NCBI GenBank assembly: GCA_963702795.1
Contig: CAVPDY010000004.1
Span: 248,001-312,000 of the forward strand
DNA: 64,000 nt
Direction of reading: 5' to 3'
Origin: Palsa-189 sp963702795
GTDB taxonomy: Bacteria; Acidobacteriota; Terriglobia; Acidiferrales; UBA7541
Under the pieces are notes generated by a model. The model searched no databases. It had not been told where the DNA came from and saw nothing but the letters and a program-made list of their open reading frames with translations. Numbering within the stretch: position 1 is the first letter of the stretch; every line of letters starts with the position of its first letter. Position numbers and translations under genes: made by a program. This document shows, in pieces, positions 1 through 11,457 of this stretch.

Positions 1-166
1 GGGTAACCCGCATCACGACCTCTCCGTAGCCTGCCTTCGGAATCGGGACTTTTTCGACGGCGATATTGTTGGGACCATGGAAAACCAGGGCGCGCATCAA
101 CCCCGTGCCCTTGTTCTCGGAAAAACTGCCTCTCTCGACAGCACGATTCAAAGTTGCGGTTGTCAT
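1..166 (-). CDS. Zinc-dependent alcohol dehydrogenase, N-terminal fragment
   Basis: This is the first 55 codons of a gene that runs off the left edge. The start codon is at 164-166 on the minus strand and is preceded by GGGAGAAAAGAG. After a 22-residue lead the peptide reads MRALVFHGPNNIAVEKV and continues with PIPKAGYGEVVMRV, the typical first beta strands of the GroES-like domain of medium-chain zinc alcohol dehydrogenases. The zinc ligands and NAD-binding fold lie outside the window, so the substrate cannot be judged. The gene is divergent from the sigma-54 regulator starting at 201, with about 35 bases (or about 165, if that regulator starts at 333) between them, so the two could share a control region. 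Confidence 0.75.
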   Translation of the reverse strand, partial: MTTATLNRAVERGSFSENKGTGLMRALVFHGPNNIAVEKVPIPKAGYGEVVMRVT

Positions 167-200
167 CTCTTTTCTCCCTCATGGAACAGAGTAGAAGCTC

Positions 201-2622
<2,422 letters not shown>

Positions 2623-2833
2623 CCGAACGTCGTTCCTGGCTATTCTCCGAAGCTATTTTCCCCAACCTGTGTCCATAGCTAGTCCGTCCTGTGATTCATG
2701 TGCGGCGCACGGGTGACTGGCGACACTTCGTCATGTGACGGAGTTTCGTCAGAGCGAGCGCGGTTTGCGATGCACGCGGCGGCGACCCAAGAACAGCTAA
2801 CACTATACTTTCCAATGTCTTATAGACAGCCAG

Positions 2834-3217
2834 ATGGCCGGCGCCAGAATGGCACACCAACTGCCCTTAGTAAGGCGTGAGGTTGGAATAGACAGCGTGT
2901 TCAGAGTTACGACCATAACCGCAAAAGGTTCTCCGGTTCTGAAGCTCGAGGGCAAGCTCAGCGGGCCTTGGGTCGACGAACTGCAGAATTGCTGGAAAGA
3001 AACTGTTGCGGAAAGCACGCACCGGAAGGCCATCAAGATCGACATGCGGGGAGTCAGTTACGTAGACCATCGCGGGCAGAATCTTTTGCAGCGCATGGAA
3101 CGCGAGGGCGCTTCTCTCGTGGAATGCTCGGATTTCATCCGTCAACTGCTCGACGCGAAGAACGGCCATCAGAAAACGGCACGAAAAATTACGAAGAAAA
3201 CGAAAAAAGGAGAATGA
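2834..3217 (+). CDS. STAS-domain-like small protein
   Basis: This 127-residue cytoplasmic protein has the alternating beta/alpha pattern of STAS (anti-sigma antagonist-like) domains: VLKLEGKLSGPWVDELQ, then KAIKIDMRGVSYVDHRG where a phosphorylatable serine or threonine often sits, then GASLVECSDFIRQLL. The residue after the DMRGVSYVD strand is histidine, not the classical serine, so a canonical phospho-switch is doubtful. The C-terminus is a basic lysine-rich tail. The stop codon overlaps the ATG at 3214 of the Crp/Fnr gene (ATGA), so the two are translationally coupled and probably act together. ATG 2849 or GTG 2897 are alternative starts. The family assignment rests on pattern alone. Confidence 0.6.
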   Translation: MAGARMAHQLPLVRREVGIDSVFRVTTITAKGSPVLKLEGKLSGPWVDELQNCWKETVAESTHRKAIKIDMRGVSYVDHRGQNLLQRMEREGASLVECSDFIRQLLDAKNGHQKTARKITKKTKKGE

Positions 3218-3219
3218 AC

Positions 3220-3937
3220 ATGCCAGCACCCTACGGACTTGAGATCGTCGACAACTGCGCCACCTGCGCGTGGAAAAAAGACGGCTTCTTCTGCCAGCTT
3301 TCCGCACCGGCCGTGAAGTCCTTCGAGGAAGTGAAGTTCACGAGTTCGTATCCGGCCAACGCCGTTCTCTTTGTCGAGGGACAGGTGCCGCGCGGTGTCT
3401 ATCTGCTGTGCAAGGGCCGCGTGAAGCTGACCATGACGTCTTCGGACGGCAAGAGCATCATCCTGCACGTAGCCGAAGCCGGCGAGCTGATCGGACTGCA
3501 GGGCGCGATCTCCGGCAAAGCCTACGAAGTGTCGGCCGAGACGCTGGAGCCTTGCCAAGTGAACTTCATCAAGCGCGAAGCGTTCGAGCGGCTGATGCGC
3601 GACCATCGGGATATAGGCGCTCACGTGACCGGACAATTCAGCAACGACTACCAGGCGGCCTGCGTTCAGATTCGCTCGCTCGGGCTGTCTCGCACGGCGG
3701 AAGAAAAAGTGGCTCGATTCCTGCTCGAGTGCGCGACGAGCAGGGCGCGAGACCAATCAGGGAATTCGCATGAACGTGGCCCTGACGCACGAGGAAATCG
3801 CGCAGGTCGTGGGCGTCTCTCGCGAGACCGTTACGCGCACCCTGAGCGACTTCCGGCAGAAGTCGTTGATCACCACCAAGGGGCCCAGCGTATTGATTCG
3901 GAACAAGCCCGGCCTCGAGGCGCTCGTCGCAGCTTGA
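3220..3937 (+). CDS. Crp/Fnr-family transcriptional regulator with FNR-like cysteines (frameshifted)
   Basis: The cyclic-nucleotide-binding-like sensor domain covers residues 30-150 (LFVEGQVPRGVYLLCKGRVKL, IILHVAEAGELIGLQGAISG). A C-terminal winged helix contains GVSRETVTRTLSDF, very close to the Crp recognition helix. The N-terminus has Cys13-X2-Cys16-X8-Cys25 and there is a central Cys112 (EPCQVNF), an arrangement reminiscent of the Fe-S ligands of FNR. The frame shifts by one base somewhere in 3735-3750, after FLLECATS; downstream, the second frame gives TNQGIRMNVALTHEEIAQVV and ends at 3937. AAGGAG at 3207-3211 is better spaced for ATG 3220 than for the overlapping ATG 3214. It is coupled to the STAS gene. 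A Crp-type site occurs upstream of the universal stress gene. Confidence 0.82.
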
Positions 3938-3965
3938 CGGCGGCCGGAAGGCTTGCCGAAGCGCT

Positions 3966-6723
3966 TTATGTGGCGGCCAACTCTTTGGTCGCCACCACCA
4001 TCCGGGGATCGCTGACGCGATCGAGCACGAACCCAGCCTTGGCAGCGATCTTCTGCATTCCGAAGTTTTCCGCAACCATGAAGGCCACCAGACGAACGAC
4101 TTTTTCCTGGCGGGCGACCTCGACCAGACGCTGCAAGATCGCGGCCCCGACGCCGCGCCGCTGAAAATCATCCCGCACCAGGACAGCCACTTCCGCATCG
4201 TCGCGGCCATGAGATTTGCTGAACCTGGCCACCGCGACGATCTCCTCGTTCTCCGCTCCGGTTGTTTCGGCCACCAGCGCCATCTCGCGGTCATAATCGA
4301 TGAAGCAGATTCGCGTCAGGCGCTCATGGGCCACGCGGCGGTCCAACTTCAAGTTCTGCAGGTAGCGCATGTGCACTGTCTCCTCGGAAAGCTTCTCGTG
4401 GAAACGGACCATCTTGGGCTCATCTTCCGGGCGGATCGGGCGGATGCGAATCGTCGCGCCGTCGCGAGTGGTGAATGATGAGACGTACTGCGCGGGGTAG
4501 GGCCGAATCGCCAGCGCGGGCAGGTCCGCATCGGGAATAGCCGCTTCGTACAGCACGACGCGGGCGTCGAGCGCCAGGCAGCCCTCCGGCGAAACCAGCA
4601 GCGGATTGATATCGACTTCCTTGATGCGCCGCTGCTCGGCCACCATCTGGCTGAAACGCACCAGGAGCAGCTCGAGCGCCGCGAGATCGACGGGCTTGCG
4701 TCCGCGCACGCCCTGGAGCGCGCGGTAGATGAGAGTTCGCTCCATGAGACGCCGCGCGAGCGTGGTGGTTAAGGGCGGCAGCGCCAGGGAGCGGTCGCGA
4801 AACACCTCGACCAGTTCGCCTCCGGCGCCGAAGAGCAGCACCGGGCCGAACTGCGGATCGGGACTCGAGCCCAGAATCAACTCGTAGCCCTCGCGCCGGA
4901 TCATCGGCTGCACGGTGACTCCGCCAAACGCCGCGAGAGAGCCGCGCTGCTCGAGCGCGGCGCGAATTTCGCTGAAGGCGGAGCGGACAGCTTCCGGCGT
5001 CGCCAAATTGAGCCGAACGCCGCCGACGTCGCTTTTGTGCGTGATCGTTTCCGAGTGCAGCTTGACGACGACGGGGTAGCCAATCCGTTCGGCGGCGGCG
5101 ACGGCTTGCTCGGCGTCGCGCGCGATTTCCGTGGGGACGACCGGAATGCCGATAGGCGGCGAGGAGCTGCTTCGATTCCCACTCGGTGAGCAGCGTTCGT
5201 TTGGCATCAGCCGCTGCGCGCAGCAGTTCGGCGGCTCGCGGGCGGTCCAGTTGCGCTTCCGCGGCGGCGGGCAGCGTGGGTGTCTCGTTCAAGGCGCGGA
5301 GATTTTCGGAGTATTGCCACAGGTAGGTGAAAACGCGCGCCGCAAAATCCGGATACTCAAACGTGGGAATGCCGGCGCGGCTGAGCAACGCCACTCCCGG
5401 CTCCACGGACGTGCCGCCCATCCAGCTTGCCAGAACCGGAATGGCGGCTCGCTTAGCGCGGGCGGCAAGCTGTTCGGCGCTGCGCGCCGGATCGGTCATG
5501 CCCTGCGGGGCCAGAATCGCCAGCAAGCCATCACATCCCGGATCGCGCAGGACCGTTTCGACGGCGTCGCCATATCGAGACGGATCGGCATCGCCAAGAA
5601 TATCCACGGGATTGCCGTGGCTCCAATGCGGCGGCAGCCGCGCGTTCAAGGCGTCCATCGTCGCGGAACTTAGCGCGGCAAGCTCGCCGCCTGCGCCGAG
5701 CAATGCGTCGGTGGCCAGCACGCCGGGGCCGCCGGCGTTGGTGACAATCGCCAGGCGGCGGCCGCGCGGACGAGGCTGCTTGCCGAGCACATCGGCCATT
5801 TCAAACAGCTCGGCAATGCGATCGACGCGCAAGACGCCGCAACGCCGGAAGGCCGCCTCCAGAACGTCATCGCTGCCCGTGAGCGCGCCGGTATGCGACG
5901 CAGCAGCTTTGGCGGCGGCAGCCGTGCGTCCCGCCTTGATGACGATGATGGGTTTGGCGCGGGCCACTTCGCGCGCGGCGGAAAGAAATTCGCGCGGATT
6001 GCCGATCGATTCCATGTACAGCAGGATGCTGCGCGTGTGCGGGTCATCGCCGAAGTAATCGATCAGGTCTCCCCAGCCAACGTCGAGCATCGAGCCGGTG
6101 GAAACGAAGGCGCTGAAGCCGACATTTTCCCGCAGGCTCCAGTCGAGGATCGCCGTGCACAGCGCGCCACTTTGGCTGAGAAGGGCGACTGAGCCTTCCA
6201 GGGCCATCGATTGCGCGAAGGTGGCGTTGAGCTTGGCGAAGGGATTGATCACCCCTAAACAGTTCGGCCCGACCAAGCGGACCTTGCCGCGCCGCGCCTC
6301 GGCGAGCGTCTCCTGCTCGAGCTGCGCGCCGGCCGCGCCAATCTCCTTGAAGCCGGCGGAGATGATGACCGCGCCTCCGACGCCTGCCTCGCCGCACTCG
6401 CGGATGACTCCAGGCACAGTGGCCGCGGGTGTGACCACCACGGCCAGATCCAGCTTGCCGGGCGCATCGGTCAGCGAGGGGTACGTGGGAACCCCTAATA
6501 CTTCGCGGCGGTGCGGGTTCACACCGCAGAGCGCGCCGGGAAAACCGCCTTTGACGAGATTCTCGACGACGGTGCGCCCGACGCTGCCTTCGCGCTCGGT
6601 GGCGCCAATCACGGCGACGGACTTGGGCCGGAAAATGACGTCGAGCGGATTGGGCTCGCCGCGAAGAACATCGTGCGAGCGATCGGTGAGGAAATCGGGC
6701 GCGGCCGTCATGGTTTCCGACAC
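3966..6723 (-). CDS. ADP-forming acetate/acyl-CoA ligase fused to a GNAT acetyltransferase (frameshifted)
   Basis: This is a bifunctional protein of about 915 residues. The N-terminal half is the NDP-forming acyl-CoA synthetase: a CoA-binding Rossmann domain (DVIFRPKSVAVIGATEREGSVG), a succinyl-CoA-ligase-like flavodoxin domain and the phospho-histidine segment ASHTGALTGSDDV. The middle is an ATP-grasp domain (GYPVVVKLHSETITHKSDVGGV). The end is a GNAT domain (IRPIRPEDEPKMVRFHEKLS, FQRRGVGAAILQRLVEVARQ). Such proteins make or split acyl-CoA with ATP, and the GNAT part can acetylate proteins. The frame breaks at about 5152: deleting one base (TA-T-C) joins LLAAY to GIPVVPTEIA, as expected for one protein. 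GTG 6723 or ATG 6711 could be the start. It is convergent with crp and appears to be transcribed alone. Confidence 0.87.
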
Positions 6724-6787
6724 TCGATTTCACTTGGCGAATCGGCTTGTACCACGCGTTGTTTGTGGAGAAGGCGTTTCGGAACGG

Positions 6788-6900
6788 ATTGAAAATAAGA
6801 GGGTTGGAAGGAGGGGGGTATACCCCCCGGGCAAACTGCATGAATATCAAAATAAAGGGGTTGCAGCAAAAGGAAGTTGTATGAATATGAAAACAAAGGG
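6788..6900 (+). repeat. Dispersed intergenic repeat, copy A
   Basis: The core (6809-6900) begins with a perfect 16-base palindrome, six G, TATA, six C (6813-6828). Two related blocks follow: CATGAATATCAAAATAAAGG and TATGAATATGAAAACAAAGG, about 40 bases apart. An inverted copy lies at 51012-51125 with near-identical sequence over about 92 bases, including the palindrome. There is no transposase and no terminal repeat. It lies upstream of the acyl-CoA ligase gene. Confidence 0.85.
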
Positions 6901-7180
6901 CGAATGTTTTTGCGTGGTTGCAAGACAACTTTCAAGGCGGAATTCAATGACGTGAAGAACCAGTTTTCCGAATGCGAGGTGTCGGACGCCATCGCTTCGC
7001 TCTGAGCAGAGATGCAGTCCTGACCAACGGCCAGAACATCGTCGCGGAGGGACATCGCCGAGGGGTCGAGCGCCAACCACATGTCTTATTATAACATCCT
7101 CGTCAAACTATTTACTGACCAGTATTCGGGCGCCCGAGAGTGGCGGATGCGAAGTGCCGCGAGTGATCGAGCGGAACGGA

Positions 7181-7207
7181 CCCAGGTTTCACAATTCGAA
7201 ACCTGGG
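7181..7207. repeat. Stem-loop intergenic repeat, copy 1
   Basis: The sequence CCCAGGTTTC, seven bases, GAAACCTGGG forms a perfect 10-bp stem. It lies 38 bases beyond the stop of the 13-heme cytochrome gene, a terminator-like location, but no T-run follows on either strand. The same stem with a different 7-base loop occurs at 50151-50177, also beyond a stop codon. Confidence 0.75.
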
Positions 7208-7244
7208 ACACCCGCCCACCTCTTGCGTTCGAATCGAGCCGCGC

Positions 7245-9419
7245 TCACTTCTTCTCGGGCGGCTTGGCGGCGGGTTTGCTTTCGTTCGAAGCCGGGGCAG
7301 CTTCAGCCGGGGGCGCCGCGACGGCGGGCGTGGAAACCGGGGCGGGAACGGACTGCTCGCGCTTCAGCTCGGCGTAGTAGGCCGGGCGCGTTCGCCGCAG
7401 ATGGTCGGCGGAGGTCTTACCGGTGATCCAGGCGGGGTCCATGGGGTAAACGTCCGGGTCAAAGACCACGGTGTACATATGCCAGACAAGAATCGAGCCG
7501 GTGGCCAGGATGGCTTCGTAGTAGTGCAAGGTGGTCGCGGCGTCGGAAACCCACTTGGGAAAAAATCGCAGCGTGAAATTATTGAACCACAGCAAAAAGC
7601 CGGTGGCGGTCATCACGGCGGTGCCCCAAAGAAACGCCAGGTATTCCATCTTCTCGACGTAATTGAACTTCCCGAAAACCGGCCGCGTGCCGAGCAAACC
7701 CAGGTTGTACAACAGCATGTCCCGCAAATCCCGTAGATCGGCAATTTGCGGCACCATGAACTTCAGGAACGCGCGATCGCGCCGGACAAAGATGAGATGT
7801 CCAGCGTGATAGGCCAGCGAAGCCAGGAGCACGACGGCGGCTGCGCGATGCACCGTGCCACGAAAGGCGAAGCGGCTTTCCCATTGCAAGAGCGGCTGCG
7901 CCCACCAGGAGTCCGGGAACTTGAGCGCGAAGCCGGTGAGCACCAGAACCGGAAAACTGGCGACGGTGAGCCCATGAGCGATGCGGAAATTGCGGTTCAT
8001 CCGCACCACTTGCTCGCCTGTCTCGACGTGGCTCTCGCGATGAAGCAGCTTGCGCAGGAAATCGAGGAAATGGTGGAAGAACATGAATCCGAACGTGAGC
8101 GGAATCAAAATCCAGTAAAACCGGCGAATCCAGCGAACGACGGTGGATTCCTCCGCGCTGGCCGGCGCAATGTGCACCCTGCCAATGGCAAAATTCTGGC
8201 CGGCGTCCAGATGGCAGGCGCCACAGGTGCGGGCCAGATTCGCGGCGTTGACCGTCGAGCGTGGATCACTTGAAGGAAAGATGTTGTGCGCGCCGTGACA
8301 GGAGGCGCAATTCGCGAAGGTCTGCGCACCCGAGCGCGAGGCCAAGCCATGAAAACTGTCGGCAAAGGTGGGCACGCGATCGGCGGGGAGGTTGTAACGA
8401 GCGTTGATGCGCGCGTCGCCGTGGCACCGCCCGCAGGTAACGCTGGACACCCGAGTCGCACTGACCGTCGATTCGGGGTTGCTGGGCGCGAGGATCACGT
8501 GTTCCCCGTGGCAGTCCGTGCACACGGGAGCATCGGGCGAGCCGTGGGCCACGCCCTGGCCGTGGACGCTTTCCTTATAGACCGCCAGGATTTCGGCGTG
8601 GCAGGCGCCGCACGTGGCCGGCACTTTCCAGTGGTTGATTTTCGCGCGGGCATCTTGCGCGCCGAAAATTGCGTGGCTGTCGTGGCAATCCGAACAGGAC
8701 GGGGCATTCTCGTTTCCCGCGGCCAAAGCCTGTCCGTGGACGCTCATTTCATAAGACTCGACCGGATGGGAGAACGGAATCTGGTGCTTGGCCAGGAAAT
8801 CCGGGTTGGAGTGGCAGGATCCGCAAGTGGCCGGCAGGTTCTTTTTCGCGACGGGAGAAAGCGGATCGGAGGACGTCACTACCTTGTGAATGGGACCGTG
8901 GCAGGAGGAGCAGGAAGGCGCCTGCGCATCGCCGCTCGCCGCAGCCTTTCCGTGCACGCTGGAGAGAAAATCCTTAACCTGATCCGCGTGGCAGGAGGCG
9001 CATTGTTTGGGCGCGACCGTTGCTGCGGCTTTCGCGTCGTGCGCGGGGCCATGGCAGCTCATACATCCTTCGGAGCCGGAACCCAGGGCGGAATGAATGC
9101 TCGCCGCAAAGTCCGTGGCTTCCTGCGCGTGACACGAAGAGCATTCCACGCGGCGCACCTTTGCGGGATGGGGAAAATCGGTGATGTCCGTGTGGCAGGC
9201 GACGCAGGGCAAGGCAGCATGGACGCCGGCGTTGTGCTTCGCCGGATCGACGTAGACGCTGCGTCCAGAGTCGGATTTCAGGCCGGGCTGGCCGTGGCAG
9301 GTGAGGCAGGTGGCGTCCGGACCGGCGTCCTTGGCTTGCGGACGCGAGCTGGCTTGCGGAGCCAGCAGCAGGCTCGCGAGTAGCGCAAGAAGCCAGCACC
9401 AGGCGATGCTTTTTGGCAT
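7245..9419 (-). CDS. 13-heme c-type cytochrome fused to a b-type membrane cytochrome (CbcL-like quinone oxidoreductase)
   Basis: A signal peptide (WCWLLALLASLLLAPQASS) is followed by about 410 periplasmic residues with thirteen CXXCH motifs (CLTCH, CVACH, CSSCH, CMSCH, CASCH, CSSCH, CGSCH, CSDCH, CGACH, CTDCH, CGRCH, CASCH, CGACH). A C-terminal membrane domain (about residues 425-670) has four helices carrying histidines (FMFFHHFLDF, RIAHGLTVASF, HRAAAVVLLASLAYHAGHLIF, LHYYEAILATGSILVWHMY), as in diheme cytochrome b subunits of formate dehydrogenases and hydrogenases. Fusions of this architecture (CbcL in Geobacter) pass quinol electrons to periplasmic cytochromes during metal reduction. The tail is alanine/proline-rich. 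It is the last gene of the cluster starting at 15098 and lies 30 bases after the NapC-like gene. CbcL-like is an analogy from architecture, not from alignment. Confidence 0.88.
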   Translation of the reverse strand: MPKSIAWCWLLALLASLLLAPQASSRPQAKDAGPDATCLTCHGQPGLKSDSGRSVYVDPAKHNAGVHAALPCVACHTDITDFPHPAKVRRVECSSCHAQEATDFAASIHSALGSGSEGCMSCHGPAHDAKAAATVAPKQCASCHADQVKDFLSSVHGKAAASGDAQAPSCSSCHGPIHKVVTSSDPLSPVAKKNLPATCGSCHSNPDFLAKHQIPFSHPVESYEMSVHGQALAAGNENAPSCSDCHDSHAIFGAQDARAKINHWKVPATCGACHAEILAVYKESVHGQGVAHGSPDAPVCTDCHGEHVILAPSNPESTVSATRVSSVTCGRCHGDARINARYNLPADRVPTFADSFHGLASRSGAQTFANCASCHGAHNIFPSSDPRSTVNAANLARTCGACHLDAGQNFAIGRVHIAPASAEESTVVRWIRRFYWILIPLTFGFMFFHHFLDFLRKLLHRESHVETGEQVVRMNRNFRIAHGLTVASFPVLVLTGFALKFPDSWWAQPLLQWESRFAFRGTVHRAAAVVLLASLAYHAGHLIFVRRDRAFLKFMVPQIADLRDLRDMLLYNLGLLGTRPVFGKFNYVEKMEYLAFLWGTAVMTATGFLLWFNNFTLRFFPKWVSDAATTLHYYEAILATGSILVWHMYTVVFDPDVYPMDPAWITGKTSADHLRRTRPAYYAELKREQSVPAPVSTPAVAAPPAEAAPASNESKPAAKPPEKK

Positions 9420-9449
9420 GGGCAGCGTGGCCAGGTTGGAGCGTTCAGT

Positions 9450-10902
9450 CTACTTCATACCCAGGTCCGCCAGCACCTTGGGATTCGGATCATCGACGGC
9501 CACGAGCGCATGACAGGTGTCGCAGTCGTTCGGGATGGTGCGGCCGTCGGCGGTGGTGTGGCTGCCGTCGTGGCAGCGGAAACACCCCGGAAAATCGGTG
9601 TGCCCGAGATTATTGGGATAGGTTCCCCAGGTGACGTTCATCGCCGGAAAGACGTTGCGCGCGTACACGCCCTGCACAGCAGTCACGGCGGAATCCACCA
9701 GGGCGCGCTGGCCGCGATATAGGTCGGGATAGGAGGAGCGGTAATAGTCATTCAAGCTCGAGGCAATGCCCTGCGCGGCGGCGTCACGATCGGGATAGGA
9801 GACCTTCAAAACCTCGACGGCCTTTTTCTTGATGAACGGGAGATTGACGCTGATACGGCCGCCGGCCATTTCTTCGTCCACCGCGCGCTCCGGCAATTCC
9901 AGCGAATGGGCAGGCCGGTTATGGCAATCCACGCAATCCATGGTGCGGTGTTCCCCGGCGCGCAACTGCTCTTCGGTGGGCTTGGTATCGCTGGCAATGA
10001 ACTGATTGGCCTTGCCCGTGTTATCCGTGTAGCTGACCGCAGCAATCACCTGGCGGTGCTGGTCGGTCGAGATGTACTGGATCGGGTAGCGAAGGTCGAG
10101 GTGCTGGCCGTGAATTCCGACCGAGCCGCCCACGCCCTGGCCGCCGATCTTGAGCAAGAGCACGGTGGTCAGCGGCGTGTTTTTTTCGTCGTCGGAATAG
10201 CGCACGCGAACGACGAGCTTGTCACCGGTGAAGGCCTGCGGATTGTGGCACTGTTCGCAGGTTTCGCGCGCGGGGCGCAGTTGCTGCACGGGCGTGGGAA
10301 TCGGCCGGTCGTAGGTGTGAAAGGTGACCGCGTAAACCTGGCGCAGGCCGGACAATTTGGATCGCGCGAACCAGCCCGCGCCGGGGCCAATGTGACACTC
10401 GACGCAGGCGACGCGCTGGTGGGGCGAGATTCTGGTACGCGGTGAATTCCGGCTGCATGACGGTGTGGCAGGTTTGCCCGCAGAAGCTGACCGAATCCAT
10501 GTACTGCACGCCCTGATAGGAGGCGATGCTGATCAGCATCACGTTCAGTATCGTCAATCCCGCTGTCCAGGCGAAGGCATGGCGCACCGCAGCCACGCTG
10601 AAATCGGCTTGCGGGTAGACGGCGGGCAGTTCTCCGGCGGCGACCAGCTTGCGCCGGCGCAACAGCACGCCCAGCGGCATCAGCAGCAGGCCGATCACGA
10701 ACAGAGCCGGGAAGAAGAGATAAAAAATCAGTCCGAGGTAGGGGTGGACCGCGCCACCGCCGAGGAGAACATCAAAAATCCAGAAGCCGATGAGCGTCAC
10801 CGCGGAGCTAGTCGTAAGTGCCCCGCCAAGCAGCGTCAACGGATTCTGGCCGAGGAAGGCGGCAGGGCGCAGCCAAAGCGCGATTCGTTCTTGGATTGTC
10901 AC
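9450..10902 (-). CDS. NapC/NirT-family six-heme membrane cytochrome (ImcH-like), frameshifted
   Basis: The N-terminus has three probable membrane helices (SAVTLIGFWIFDVLLG, LIFYLFFPALFVIGLLLMPLG, LTILNVMLISIASYQ). Heme motifs follow: CGQTCH (a CX3CH motif), CVECH, CEQCH, CVDCH, CFRCH and CDTCH. The segment MDSVSFCGQTCHTVMQPEFTAY is the typical first-heme region of NapC/NirT quinol dehydrogenases. The frame breaks at about 10429: removing one base (AA-T-CTCG) restores AYQNSPHQRVACVECHIGPGAGWFAR. Its expected role is to oxidise menaquinol and hand electrons to periplasmic cytochromes. In Geobacter an analogous protein, ImcH, serves high-potential acceptors, while CbcL serves low-potential ones; here both types sit side by side. 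The C-terminal 200 residues hold three hemes and no membrane helix. Confidence 0.87.
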
Positions 10903-11039
10903 AGGGCTCCGGGGAGACTGCCCTTCAGCCGGTTAGCGTGCGGCCGGCGTATTTGTTTCCTGCTTCGGCGGTCCAGACGGGGTCTCTCGCGAGCAGATCG
11001 CCGCCGCAAACGTTTCTTGCTGGACTATTTTGGGCCCAA

Positions 11040-11378
11040 CTATTTCTTGCCCAACTCGCGGACGTAGGCCACCAATCCCTTGATTTCCTCGGGCTTCAAG
11101 GTTTTCGCGTACCCCGGCATCTTGTTCTTGCCCATGCCGATGACGGTGGCGAGATCCGCATCGCTTTCCTTTTGCACGTCGGGATCGTGAAAATCGCGGA
11201 CCTTGAGGGCCTTGCCAACGGCCGTGCTGCCCGCGCCATCGGGGCCGTGGCAGCCAGCGCATTTCGCCTTGTAGAGAGCAGCGGAAGCATCGTCGGCGCG
11301 GGCCGAGAGGCCCAAAACCAAGCCGAGCGCGAGGATTGCAAGGAATTGCCCGCCCATTCGAATGAATGACTTTGCCAT
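11040..11378 (-). CDS. Small monoheme c-type cytochrome
   Basis: This 112-residue protein has a signal peptide (FIRMGGQFLAILALGLVLGLSARA), one heme motif CAGCH near residue 42, and the sixth-ligand methionine in KNKMPGYAKTL, as in class I cytochrome c555/c6-type electron carriers. Start ATG 11378 is chosen because AAGGAGA lies 8 bases upstream; an upstream in-frame ATG has no such site. It sits inside the multiheme cluster between the barrel gene and the NapC-like gene and is a natural soluble shuttle between inner-membrane and outer-membrane cytochromes. Confidence 0.88.
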   Translation of the reverse strand: MAKSFIRMGGQFLAILALGLVLGLSARADDASAALYKAKCAGCHGPDGAGSTAVGKALKVRDFHDPDVQKESDADLATVIGMGKNKMPGYAKTLKPEEIKGLVAYVRELGKK

Positions 11379-11457
11379 GTCACCTGTCTCCTTCACTTGA
11401 CGGATAGATACTGCCGGGCCTGCGCGTTCAATTGTGCCCGAAACGCGCGGGTCCCGG

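Larger units (their letters stand above)
6724..7244. other. Gene-free region holding two intergenic repeats
   Basis: These 521 bases lie between the start of the acyl-CoA ligase and the end of the 13-heme cytochrome gene, both on the minus strand. They contain the palindromic repeat at 6788-6900 and the hairpin repeat at 7181-7207, listed separately. A perfect TATAAT on the minus strand at 7087-7092 could be a -10 box for the acyl-CoA ligase, but no good -35 lies at the right distance. Short open frames here have no recognisable family. Confidence 0.55.

Noticed and set aside
7087..7092. Perfect TATAAT on the minus strand
   Set aside because: No acceptable -35 at 16-18 bases, and it lies far (about 360 bases) from the nearest minus-strand start.
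10400..10460. Programmed frameshifting in the NapC-like gene and others
   Set aside because: No slippery heptamer or downstream pseudoknot is seen, and similar breaks occur in unrelated genes, so error is likelier.
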